Source: Anaerolineales bacterium (lineage in GTDB: Bacteria; Chloroflexota; Anaerolineae; Anaerolineales; Villigracilaceae). From it: 33,342 nucleotides of DNA. Below, piece by piece: positions 22,758 to 30,563 of the stretch. The notes beneath the pieces were generated by a model. That model did no database searches, was not told the origin of the DNA, and saw only the letters and a program-made list of their open reading frames with translations. The position numbers and the translations under genes are program-made. Numbering within the stretch: the stretch's first letter is position 1; every line of letters starts with the position of its first letter. Where the stretch lies: contig JAFGKO010000168.1 in the NCBI GenBank assembly GCA_016928525.1, positions 1 to 33,342 on the forward strand. The letters run 5' to 3'.

Positions 22758-24245
22758 ATGGATTCCAAGATCGTACTATCCCTGAAGAACATCACCAAGA
22801 AATACCCCGGTGTATTAGCCCTGGACAATGTTTCGCTCGACTTCCTTGAAAGGGAGGTGCATGCTTTGTTGGGTGAAAACGGCGCTGGGAAATCCACTTT
22901 GATCAAAGCCGTGGCGGGGGCAATTAATCTAGACGGTGGCATTATTCATGTCGAGGGCCAAGATTATCAGCATATGACCCCTCATCATTCCAGAAGTATG
23001 GGGATTGAAGTTATCTACCAGGAATTCAACCTGGTGCCAACCATGTCTGCTGCTGAAAATATATTTTTGGGAGACAGGGTCAGCGGAAATCCCCTGGTCG
23101 ATTACGATACGATGGAAGGTAAGGCCAGGGAGATATTTGATTTGTTCAATGTGGATATCAATCCAAAAGCCCTGGTGCGGGAGCTATCTCCTGCCCAAAA
23201 ACAAATTATCGAGATCGCCAAAGCGGTTTCGAAAAACGTAAAGATCCTGATCATGGACGAGCCCAGTGCTCCGCTATCGGTTTCGGAAGTGGAGCACATG
23301 TTTGAAATCATCAACCGGTTAAAACAAAAAGGCGTCACCATCATTTATATTTCCCATCGACTGGAAGAAGTTTTCAGAATCTCGGATCGGGTATCGGTCA
23401 TGCGTGATGGTCAATATGTCGCCACCAAGTTGACCAAAGATACCGACCGCAAAGAACTGATCAGTTTGATGGTCGGCCGTGAACTAAAAGAAACCTATCC
23501 ACCCCGGTCGAACCCCCTGGGCGAGATCGCGCTGGAAGTTAAAAATCTGACAGGCAACGGGGATCAGGATATTTCCTTTTCAGTGCGCAAAGGTGAAATC
23601 CTGGGTATATCCGGCCTGGTAGGGGCTGGCAGGACGGAACTGGCCATGCTGCTTTTTGGCGCCGCGCGGATCGAAAGCGGTGAAATCTGGGTGGATGGTG
23701 AACGGGTTCGAATGCGTTCACCCAGAGATGCAATCCAGCAGGGTATTGGTCTTTTAACAGAAGACAGAAAGAACAAAGGCCTTTTCCTTGAAATGGGAGT
23801 AGGCTGGAATATCAGCTTTCCGATCGTCCGCAGGCTTTCAAAATATGGGGTGGTGGATACTAAAACAGAAAAGGATATTACGGAGCAATACAGACAGCGC
23901 ATTGATATCAAGACACCCAACATAGAGCAGCGTGTCATCAACCTGAGCGGCGGCAACCAGCAGAAGGTGGTCCTGGCCAAATCACTGGCGGCGGAATCCA
24001 AAATCCTGGTCTTTGATGAACCCACGCGCGGTATCGATGTGGGCGCCAAGCAGGAGATCTACCACTTGATGTGCGAGTTGGCCGATAATGGCAACGCGAT
24101 CCTGATGATTTCATCAGACATGGAAGAGTTGTTGGGGATGTCGGACCGGATCATCGTGCTGAGTGAGGGAAAACTAGCCGGCGAAGTAAAGAAAGAACAA
24201 TTCAGTCAAGACTATATCCTCGATCTTGCATCGGGCACACATTAA
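22758..24245 (+). CDS. Sugar ABC importer ATPase with two ABC domains, RbsA/MglA-like
   Basis: A duplicated ABC ATPase of 495 aa, the normal RbsA/MglA length. Domain 1 has Walker A GENGAGKSTLIK, an unusual signature LSPAQKQIIEIAKA in place of LSxGQ, and Walker B ILIMDEPSAPLS. Domain 2 has the degenerate Walker A GLVGAGRTELAM that is normal for this family, signature LSGGNQQKVVLAKSLA, and Walker B ILVFDEPTRGIDVG. It energises uptake through the permease encoded 12 bp downstream. The GAVAGA-type P-loop residues are intact, so it should be functional. It differs from its counterpart in module 2, which has one domain only. Confidence 0.92.
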   Translation: MDSKIVLSLKNITKKYPGVLALDNVSLDFLEREVHALLGENGAGKSTLIKAVAGAINLDGGIIHVEGQDYQHMTPHHSRSMGIEVIYQEFNLVPTMSAAENIFLGDRVSGNPLVDYDTMEGKAREIFDLFNVDINPKALVRELSPAQKQIIEIAKAVSKNVKILIMDEPSAPLSVSEVEHMFEIINRLKQKGVTIIYISHRLEEVFRISDRVSVMRDGQYVATKLTKDTDRKELISLMVGRELKETYPPRSNPLGEIALEVKNLTGNGDQDISFSVRKGEILGISGLVGAGRTELAMLLFGAARIESGEIWVDGERVRMRSPRDAIQQGIGLLTEDRKNKGLFLEMGVGWNISFPIVRRLSKYGVVDTKTEKDITEQYRQRIDIKTPNIEQRVINLSGGNQQKVVLAKSLAAESKILVFDEPTRGIDVGAKQEIYHLMCELADNGNAILMISSDMEELLGMSDRIIVLSEGKLAGEVKKEQFSQDYILDLASGTH

Positions 24246-24257
24246 GGAGAACCATTT

Positions 24258-25259
24258 ATGAATAATTCAACCATAAGCCTCTCGAATCTGGGTGCAAGAA
24301 TTGGAAGCGAGATGAGGAAATACGCGCCGCTGATGATTTTGACCGGTCTGGTGATCTTCTTCTCTATCATCTCACCAAATTTCATGACCTCCCGCAACAT
24401 TATCATCATCATCCGACAGGTGTCTTTCGCAGCCATCAGTGCGGTAGGAGTCATCTTTGTGATGATTGCTGGTGGCATTGATCTTTCCATCGGTTCCCAG
24501 ATCGTGATGACCAATATCGTCTTAGCCATTATGCTGGTTGACTGGAATCTTCCTTTGGGTGTAGCCATTCCCCTTACTCTCCTGCTAGGAACCGTGCTGG
24601 GCACCATCAATGGACTTCTCTCCGTTGTATTGAATGTCCATCCGCTGATTATCACCCTGGGTACGGCCTCGATCTACAAGGGCCTGGGATACATTTTTGC
24701 CCAATCAAGGAACATCATGGGCTTTCCCGATTCCTTCCGCTGGTTTGGCCAGGGTTATATCGGTCCGGTCCCGGTACCGATTGTGATTATGATCATCATT
24801 GCGTTGATTGGTTCCTTTATCCTGACCAGGACTTACTTCGGTAGATTTGTGTTTGCATTGGGTGGTAACGAAGAAGCAGCGCGTCTTGCCGGCGTGAACA
24901 TCAACGGGATGAAGGTGCTCCTGTACGCGATGTGTGGTTTTATTTCTGGTATCACCTCTGTCCTGCTGCTGTCGCGGGTTTTTGCAGGTCAGACTGCCAC
25001 CGGCCAGGGCCTTGAGTTCGATGCTCTGACGGCAGCGCTTCTGGGAGGGGTCAGTTTCAAAGGCGGTGAAGGCACTATTTTCGGATTGATGACAGGTATC
25101 TTGATCATCGGCGTCTTGAACAATGCCATGCAACTGGCCAGCTTTCCCGATTTTTCTCAGAATGTGGTCAAAGGCGCGGTATTGCTGATTGCCGTAGGTT
25201 TCGACGTTTACCAAAAAAGCGCTAAAGCCAAAGAGACGGTTCGAAAGGTGGCGCTGTAA
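24258..25259 (+). CDS. Sugar ABC importer permease, RbsC-like, module 1
   Basis: An inner-membrane permease of the BPD_transp_2 family, 333 aa, with eight to ten hydrophobic spans. Typical motifs are VIFVMIAGGIDLSIGSQI, LGTASIYKGLGYIFAQS, GGNEEAARLAGVNINGMKVL and TALLGGVSFKGGEGTIFG, all characteristic of RbsC-like proteins. It probably works as a homodimer with the double ATPase and the receptor of the same module. It is followed after 76 bp by the esterase gene; that spacer holds a possible weak promoter (25280-25309). Confidence 0.92.
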   Translation: MNNSTISLSNLGARIGSEMRKYAPLMILTGLVIFFSIISPNFMTSRNIIIIIRQVSFAAISAVGVIFVMIAGGIDLSIGSQIVMTNIVLAIMLVDWNLPLGVAIPLTLLLGTVLGTINGLLSVVLNVHPLIITLGTASIYKGLGYIFAQSRNIMGFPDSFRWFGQGYIGPVPVPIVIMIIIALIGSFILTRTYFGRFVFALGGNEEAARLAGVNINGMKVLLYAMCGFISGITSVLLLSRVFAGQTATGQGLEFDALTAALLGGVSFKGGEGTIFGLMTGILIIGVLNNAMQLASFPDFSQNVVKGAVLLIAVGFDVYQKSAKAKETVRKVAL

Positions 25260-25279
25260 GGAAAAGATTCAACCTGACC

Positions 25280-25309
25280 TTGATACAGGGTTTGATTGTT
25301 TCATATATA
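25280..25309 (+). promoter_or_regulatory. Possible internal promoter before esterase 1
   Basis: TTGATA (25280-25285) and TATATA (25304-25309) are 18 bp apart in the spacer before the first esterase. It may allow independent expression of the hydrolase. The call rests on sequence match only. Confidence 0.35.
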
Positions 25310-25335
25310 GAATCTAGAAAGCAGGGAATCGGATT

Positions 25336-26274
25336 ATGCCCATCAATATACAACCTATGACAAACCGATTTGATCCGGATACGCATTACGCGGTGGCAAT
25401 GCAACCGCCTCCAGCATACACCCATCACGTCAAGAGACGATATCTGGATATTCCCTACGCCAAGCTCTCTTTATCTCAAACCCTGGATATCTATCTGCCA
25501 AATGAGGGAGATGGGCCTTTCCCGGTCATCTTGTCGATCCATGGCGGCGCTTTCATGGGTTGTGACAAAGCGGACATGCAGGTCCTGCCAATGCTGGAAG
25601 GGCTGAATCGAGGTTATGCGGTTGTGGCGTTGAATTACCGTTTGAGTTGGGAAGCCACCTTCCCAGCGCTGGTGCAGGATGCTAAAGCTGCGGTACGCTG
25701 GGTTCGTGGAAACGCGAGCCTGTATTATCTCGATCCCGAGAGAATCGCGGCTTGGGGCGGTTCGGCAGGTGGTTATCTATCCACCATGTTGGGAGTTTCA
25801 GCGGGCATTTCAGAGTTGGAAGACTTGAGCCTGGGGTACTCGGATCTACCCTGCAACGTCCAGGTTGCGGTCGATTGGTACGGTCCCACGAATTTTCTTA
25901 AGATGGATGAGCAGTTGACTGCCAGCGGCTTGGCCCCCATGGAAGGCGCTGAGCACAGCGGTGCGAACTCCCCTGAATCATTGCTGTTGGGCGGCAAAAT
26001 CACCGAAATCCCCGAACAGGTGAAAGCAGCTAACCCAGAGACCTATGTCCGAGAGAACGCGGCGCCTTTTTTGATCCAGCATGGGGTTGCTGATTTTACT
26101 GTACCGGTTCAGCAGTCCATCTGTTTGGCTGAGAATCTGAAACGTGTCTGTGGGGAGGACAGGGTGGTCCTTGAACTGTTCGAGGGGTTTGAACATGGCG
26201 ATCGCAGGTTTGAGTCGCCCGTGAACGTCAAAAGGGTGCTTGATTTCCTTGACCAACATTTGAAAACGACCTGA
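25336..26274 (+). CDS. Alpha/beta-hydrolase esterase, HSL/acetyl-esterase type, module 1
   Basis: A 312-aa alpha/beta-hydrolase (hormone-sensitive-lipase-like, COG0657 type) expected to cleave carboxylic esters. The oxyanion motif is SIHGGAFMG (about 67-75), the nucleophile Ser143 lies in WGGSAGGY, the acid Asp253 in HGVADFTVP, and His287 in FEGFEHGD, so the triad is complete. No signal peptide is visible, so it acts in the cytoplasm, after import. It is a paralogue of the protein encoded at 29616, with conserved blocks such as DIYLPxEGDGPFPVI and PTxFLKMDEQL. Its place after an ABC importer suggests that it hydrolyses the imported ester. Only a weak ribosome site is present. Confidence 0.88.
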   Translation: MPINIQPMTNRFDPDTHYAVAMQPPPAYTHHVKRRYLDIPYAKLSLSQTLDIYLPNEGDGPFPVILSIHGGAFMGCDKADMQVLPMLEGLNRGYAVVALNYRLSWEATFPALVQDAKAAVRWVRGNASLYYLDPERIAAWGGSAGGYLSTMLGVSAGISELEDLSLGYSDLPCNVQVAVDWYGPTNFLKMDEQLTASGLAPMEGAEHSGANSPESLLLGGKITEIPEQVKAANPETYVRENAAPFLIQHGVADFTVPVQQSICLAENLKRVCGEDRVVLELFEGFEHGDRRFESPVNVKRVLDFLDQHLKTT

Positions 26275-26316
26275 TCGTTTTGGGAAATCATCTTTTCCGT
26301 AGTATTTTGATCATCC

Positions 26317-26331
26317 ATTCCGATATGGAAT
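26317..26331. promoter_or_regulatory. LysR box ATTCC-N5-GGAAT, copy 2
   Basis: Same half-sites and spacing as at 21371, again 20 bp upstream of a -35 element. It belongs to the second ABC module and lies in the spacer after esterase 1. It is probably bound by the LysR regulator encoded at 20464-21354. Confidence 0.78.
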
Positions 26332-26351
26332 AAGTTGTATCATTAAATGAA

Positions 26352-26380
26352 TTGCTGTTTCACTTGATAAGATGTATGCT
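26352..26380 (+). promoter_or_regulatory. Promoter of ABC-esterase module 2
   Basis: TTGCTG (26352-26357) and TATGCT (26375-26380) are 17 bp apart, equivalent to the promoter at 21406. The conserved block between the LysR box and the -35 (GTATCATNNAATGAATTG) is a likely activator-binding subsite. The leader to the gene is 63 nt with AAGGAG before the ATG. Confidence 0.75.
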
Positions 26381-26443
26381 GTTTTTAATGTGATACATAT
26401 CACAAAAGAAAATTCCCTATAAATCAGGAAAAGGAGAAATCAC

Positions 26444-27658
26444 ATGAAAAAACTGACCATCTTGATACTCGTCACCGTGATGGTGCTGGTATCTGCCTGT
26501 TCGGCTGCGACCGAAACAGCTGCTCCAGAACCAGCAGCGCCAGAAACAACTGCGCCTGAGCCTGCAGCTCCAGAGCCAGCCGCCCCGGAAGGGAAAGGAA
26601 TCATTGCAGTCTGCTTGCCGGCTCTGGACAATCCCCTTATGCTTGGATTCCAGGATGCATTCACGGGAGCCTTTGGCGCCGATTATGATGTCCAGGTAGC
26701 CAGCGCCGACGGTAATGCCAATACCCAGGCCACGCAGATCGAAAACTATACCGCCATGAACGTGAAATTCATGTTCGTCATGGCAGTGGAACCGACCAGC
26801 ATCGTGCCCAAGCTAAAGGCGGCGAAAGAGGCGGGAATTACTATCCTGTTTGCCGGTGGGGACCCGGGAGATCCGGATGCTTATACATCTGTTATGCACA
26901 TGAACCAGTTCCTGTCTGGTCACTATGCAGCCTACATGGCCAAGCAGTGGGTTGACGAAACCTATCCGGATGCTGCTCCAGGTTCGGTTGAAACGGTGAT
27001 CTTCGAATCAACTCTCAACCCGGAAGCTGTTGACCGTTCTGCAGGTCTCAAGATGATCAGTGAGCCTTATTTGAAAAACGCGCAGGGCGAGTATGTTGAT
27101 GCATCCGGAAATGTCGTAGATGAGGCCAATAAAGTGGATAATCCGGCCTACTCACCAGTCGTGAACGTTGTTCAAATCGTGCAAGCGGAGATGTTCCAGG
27201 CCGGACAGACCGCGATGCAGAATGTGCTAACCACCAACCCCGATGTGAAACTTGTTATTGCGTATGCAGGCGATGGGGCCATGGGTGCCTCCCAGGCTAT
27301 CATGGATGAGTACGCCAAGGGAGATGGGGTCAGTGCCATAGATGATTTGAACAAAGTGGCGGTTTTTAGTGTAGGCTTGCTCGGCCCTGAAGGCCCAGCG
27401 GTTGCTGACTCTTCCACTGGAAAAGGTGTATTTCGCGGCACAGTTCGTTTTGGCGGAGATTTGATCGGCAGGACGATGGAATATGCCACCAAGATGTTGA
27501 ACGGCGAGAATGTTCCAAAGGACATTTGGGATGATCTGGAACTGGTAACATCTGTGGATGGCAAGCTCATGTCAGTGCCTGTTGAGAGCGCCACCGTGCT
27601 CACCGTTCCAACCGTCAAGCCACAGGAATTGATTCTGCCCGGTCCACCCCCTCCATAA
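26444..27658 (+). CDS. Sugar-type ABC receptor lipoprotein, module 2
   Basis: A second RbsB-like binding lipoprotein, 404 aa. The lipobox Cys is residue 19 (VLVSAC), and the Ala/Pro/Glu linker runs to about residue 50. The fold begins at GIIAVCLPALDNPLMLGFQD. Two features set it apart from receptor 1: an insertion of about 30 aa after the first lobe (around YLKNAQGEYVDASGNVVDEA) and a longer C-terminal tail ending in prolines. The sequence is only distantly related to receptor 1, so the two systems probably bind different but related ligands. A stem-loop follows 42 bp after the stop. Confidence 0.87.
   Translation: MKKLTILILVTVMVLVSACSAATETAAPEPAAPETTAPEPAAPEPAAPEGKGIIAVCLPALDNPLMLGFQDAFTGAFGADYDVQVASADGNANTQATQIENYTAMNVKFMFVMAVEPTSIVPKLKAAKEAGITILFAGGDPGDPDAYTSVMHMNQFLSGHYAAYMAKQWVDETYPDAAPGSVETVIFESTLNPEAVDRSAGLKMISEPYLKNAQGEYVDASGNVVDEANKVDNPAYSPVVNVVQIVQAEMFQAGQTAMQNVLTTNPDVKLVIAYAGDGAMGASQAIMDEYAKGDGVSAIDDLNKVAVFSVGLLGPEGPAVADSSTGKGVFRGTVRFGGDLIGRTMEYATKMLNGENVPKDIWDDLELVTSVDGKLMSVPVESATVLTVPTVKPQELILPGPPPP
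26501..26593 (+). repeat. Low-complexity Ala/Pro/Glu linker, receptor 2
   Basis: Near-tandem repeats encoding the unit APEPA/APETT follow the lipobox. They form a flexible tether and are the clearest repeat array of the three receptors. Confidence 0.7.
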
Positions 27659-27700
27659 AAAGTTGGGATTGGAATCGGTCACACGATAACATACAGGATT

Positions 27701-27742
27701 GGGCTGGGGATCATCCCCCCAAACGGGAATCTCCAGCCCTTT
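27701..27742 (+). terminator. Attenuator-like stem-loop after receptor 2
   Basis: The arms at 27701-27711 and 27729-27739 form 11 pairs with one G-T wobble around a 17-nt loop, followed by TTTGTTT. It lies between receptor 2 and the ATPase gene, in the same place as the hairpin at 22711 in module 1. Partial termination here would keep receptor levels above those of the membrane parts. Confidence 0.65.
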
Positions 27743-27780
27743 GTTTACAAGAGAAAAGAAATTTTCAATAACGAGGCTTA

Positions 27781-28569
27781 ATGAATACAGAATATGCCGT
27801 TAAGATGAAGGGAATTTGCAAGCGTTTTGGCGGTGTTCATGCTCTCAAAGACGTGGACTTGGAACTTCGGCATGGTGAGATCATGGGCATTGTAGGGGAT
27901 AATGGGGCAGGAAAATCAACCTTAATGAAAATCCTTTCAGGGGCATATCAGGCGGATGAGGGCGAGATTTACATTGATGGCACAAAAGCACACATCCAGA
28001 ATCCTCAAGATTCTTTTCATCTGGGAATTAGCATGATCTACCAGGATTTGGCCTTGTTTAACAATCTGGACGTCACCAAGAACATTTACGTTGGCAGGGA
28101 ACTCGTTCGTGGGCCATTCGGAATTTTCCTGGACAAGAAAAGCATGTACCAAAAAGCAGAAAATTTAATCCAGGAACTGCGCGTCGATATTAAATCACCA
28201 AAACTGAATGTAGCCAGTATGTCCGGTGGACAGCGCCAAATGGTGGCCTGCGCCCGTGCGATTGCTTTCCAATCGCAGATTTTGATCATGGATGAGCCAA
28301 CCGCTGCGCTGGGCGTTACGGAAGCAAACAAATTGCTGGGCCTGATCAGGAACTTGAAGGATATGGGACTCTCAATCCTTCTCATCACCCAGCGCATTCC
28401 GGATATCCTGGCAATAGCCGATCGCGTATTTGTTCTCAAAGGCGGCCAGAGACAGGATATTCTGGAGGTCAGCAAGGTTACCCTGGATGATGTGGTGACC
28501 ATGATCGTCAAAGGCAAAGCTGGCAATGGGAATCAAATTCCTGATGTAGAGTATAGATCGTTCGGATAA
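27781..28569 (+). CDS. Sugar ABC importer ATPase with one ABC domain, FrcA-like
   Basis: A single-domain ATPase of 262 aa for the second importer. Walker A is GDNGAGKSTLMK, the Q-loop region is MIYQDLALFNNLDV, the signature is MSGGQRQMVACARAIAF, Walker B is ILIMDEPTAALGV, and the switch His is replaced in the LITQRIPDI segment by Gln-Arg. FrcA-type single ATPases work as homodimers with RbsC-like permeases. The switch-His replacement, also seen in the canonical family context as SHxxP, could alter hydrolysis and is worth noting. Compared with module 1, the second ABC half is absent; no frameshifted remnant is apparent after the stop, so this is a native one-domain form. Confidence 0.9.
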   Translation: MNTEYAVKMKGICKRFGGVHALKDVDLELRHGEIMGIVGDNGAGKSTLMKILSGAYQADEGEIYIDGTKAHIQNPQDSFHLGISMIYQDLALFNNLDVTKNIYVGRELVRGPFGIFLDKKSMYQKAENLIQELRVDIKSPKLNVASMSGGQRQMVACARAIAFQSQILIMDEPTAALGVTEANKLLGLIRNLKDMGLSILLITQRIPDILAIADRVFVLKGGQRQDILEVSKVTLDDVVTMIVKGKAGNGNQIPDVEYRSFG

Positions 28570-28595
28570 TCTCCATCGCAATAATACGAGGAATA

Positions 28596-29588
28596 ATGGC
28601 GAAAATTAACTTTGGCGGTCTGAAGAAATATACGGTCATGTTCGTGCTTGCAATCCTTATGGTGCTCTTTTCGTTTACGAGTCCCTATTTCCTCACTGTA
28701 CGCAACCTGACTAACATTATTACGCAAAACACTTACTTCATTATCGTGGCGATTGGTTTATCATTCGTGATGATCGGCGGCGGGATCGACCTGTCCGTTG
28801 GCTACCAGATGTCCCTGGTTGGGGTCGTCACTGCCATGCTGATGGTTGTTTATGACGTTCCGGTCTGGCTTGCGGTCATCCTGGGATTATCGTTGGGCAC
28901 GATTTTAGGATTGCTCAACGGCCTGATTGTTTCCAGCATCAAGGTCTTCCCTTTGATTGCTACGTTAGCGACCAGCATCGTTTTTCAGGGAATATCCTAC
29001 ATGATTTCGAAGGCGAACACCTTCCGGAGTTACCCGGATGAATTCCTCTTTCTCACCAAGGAAAGGTTTCTCGGCATGCCTTTTGACGTTTTCCTGGCCT
29101 TGGCGCTCGCTGTCCTGGTCAGTATCGTCTACTCCGAAACCGTGTTCGGTTTCAGGTTGATGGCATTGGGCGGCAACGAGGAAGCTTCCCGCTTATCTGG
29201 CATCAACATCCGCAAAATGAAGATCATCCTGTACACGCTGTGTGGCCTTTTCACAGCCATTGGTACGATGGTGATGATTTCCAAAGCCAATACAACCAAT
29301 TCATCCTTCGGGCCGGGGACGGAATTCATCGTCCTGACCGCAGCCATTGTTGGTGGAATCAGTTTTATGGGTGGGGAGGGCAATATTCCAGCCCTGGTCG
29401 CTGGGGTGTTTATCTTGGCAGTTTTAGGCAACGGGATGCAACTCGCCGGTTGGGGAACGTATGCCCAATTTGTCGTTCGCGGGTTGATCCTGCTCGGAGC
29501 GGTGGCTTTCGATGAGTACCAGAGAAATGCAAGAAATTCCAGACAAAAATGCTCAGAGCCTGAAAAACTGCTTGTGAAAGGATCTTAG
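28596..29588 (+). CDS. Sugar ABC importer permease, RbsC-like, module 2
   Basis: A BPD_transp_2-family inner-membrane permease, 330 aa. Motifs parallel those of the module 1 permease: LSFVMIGGGIDLSVGYQM, LATSIVFQGISYMISKA, GGNEEASRLSGINIRKMKII and GGISFMGGEGNIPA. It pairs with the one-domain ATPase and receptor 2. The C-terminus ends in a short charged tail. The gene starts 26 bp after the ATPase gene and is followed 27 bp later by esterase 2, completing the module. Confidence 0.92.
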   Translation: MAKINFGGLKKYTVMFVLAILMVLFSFTSPYFLTVRNLTNIITQNTYFIIVAIGLSFVMIGGGIDLSVGYQMSLVGVVTAMLMVVYDVPVWLAVILGLSLGTILGLLNGLIVSSIKVFPLIATLATSIVFQGISYMISKANTFRSYPDEFLFLTKERFLGMPFDVFLALALAVLVSIVYSETVFGFRLMALGGNEEASRLSGINIRKMKIILYTLCGLFTAIGTMVMISKANTTNSSFGPGTEFIVLTAAIVGGISFMGGEGNIPALVAGVFILAVLGNGMQLAGWGTYAQFVVRGLILLGAVAFDEYQRNARNSRQKCSEPEKLLVKGS

Positions 29589-29615
29589 AATACAATTTTC
29601 ATAAGGAAGAATGCA

Positions 29616-30533
29616 ATGAAACCACCTGAAAAATTCACACATATAGACGAGGTTTCAACCAAAGCGCCTCTATTTGATGCACCACTAGCAGATGTCTCTC
29701 ACGTTCGCCGTAAGTGGTTGGACCTGCCCTATGCCAGTCTCTCACCAACCCAAAAACTGGATATTTATTTGCCAGATGAAGGCGATGGTCCCTTCCCGGT
29801 TATTTTGTATATCCATGGAGGAGGGTTTGCCTCGGAAGATAAACGTAGAATTCACCTTCTACCTTTCTTGAAGGGGGTAGAGCGTGGTTACGCTGTGGTT
29901 GGTGTAGATTACCGCTTGAGCGGCGAGGCGATCTTCCCGGCTGGGATACAGGATGTTAAGGCAGCCATCCGCTGGTTACGGGCAAACAGTCAGCAATACC
30001 ATCTTGATGGGAATCGGATTGCGGCTTGCGGTGGTTCGTCCGGAGGCAATTATGCAGCGATGATCTGCCTGACAGATCGTGTAACCGAGCTCGACGATCT
30101 TAGCCTCGGCAACCCGGAATACCCATGCAATGTTCAGGCGGCTGTAGACTGGTTTGGCCCGACAGATTTCCTGAAAATGGATGAACAGCTTGCTGAAAAT
30201 GGGTATGGCCCTGGAGATCACGGTGAAGCAGATTCGCCTGAATCCATGTATCTGGGTGCAAAACTTGCCGATGTGCCACTGAAGGTTGTGCTTGCAAATC
30301 CGATGACCTATGTTCATGAACACATGCCTCCCCTATTGATCCAGCACGGGCGCCTGGATGCGATGGTGCCTGTACAACAATCCATGATATTCGTGGAAAA
30401 ACTGGAAAAATACGTCAGCCCTGATCGCTTTGAATTTGACATTATAGAAGGGGCCGGTCATGCCGACCCCTTGTTTGAAACAGAAGAAAATATGGAGCGT
30501 GTGTTTTCATTCCTTGATAAGCACTTGAAATAA
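29616..30533 (+). CDS. Alpha/beta-hydrolase esterase, HSL/acetyl-esterase type, module 2
   Basis: A paralogue of the esterase at 25336, 305 aa, with a complete triad: Ser141 in CGGSSGGN, Asp248 in HGRLDAMVP and His282 in IEGAGHADP. The oxyanion motif is YIHGGGFAS. There is no signal peptide, so it is cytoplasmic. The two esterases share blocks along their whole length, including VQAAVDWFGPTDFLKMDEQL here and its counterpart in the first. This shows that the transporter-plus-esterase unit was duplicated. Differences around the acyl pocket (the GYGPGDHGEADSPES segment against an expanded one in esterase 1) suggest related but distinct ester substrates. Confidence 0.88.
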   Translation: MKPPEKFTHIDEVSTKAPLFDAPLADVSHVRRKWLDLPYASLSPTQKLDIYLPDEGDGPFPVILYIHGGGFASEDKRRIHLLPFLKGVERGYAVVGVDYRLSGEAIFPAGIQDVKAAIRWLRANSQQYHLDGNRIAACGGSSGGNYAAMICLTDRVTELDDLSLGNPEYPCNVQAAVDWFGPTDFLKMDEQLAENGYGPGDHGEADSPESMYLGAKLADVPLKVVLANPMTYVHEHMPPLLIQHGRLDAMVPVQQSMIFVEKLEKYVSPDRFEFDIIEGAGHADPLFETEENMERVFSFLDKHLK

Positions 30534-30563
30534 ACTCCCCCCAAAATCGCTTACAATTTACTT

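Noticed and set aside
27781..28569. The one-domain ATPase as a truncated copy of a two-domain ATPase.
   Set aside because: It has complete ABC motifs, a natural FrcA-like length, and no remnant of a second domain before the permease gene.
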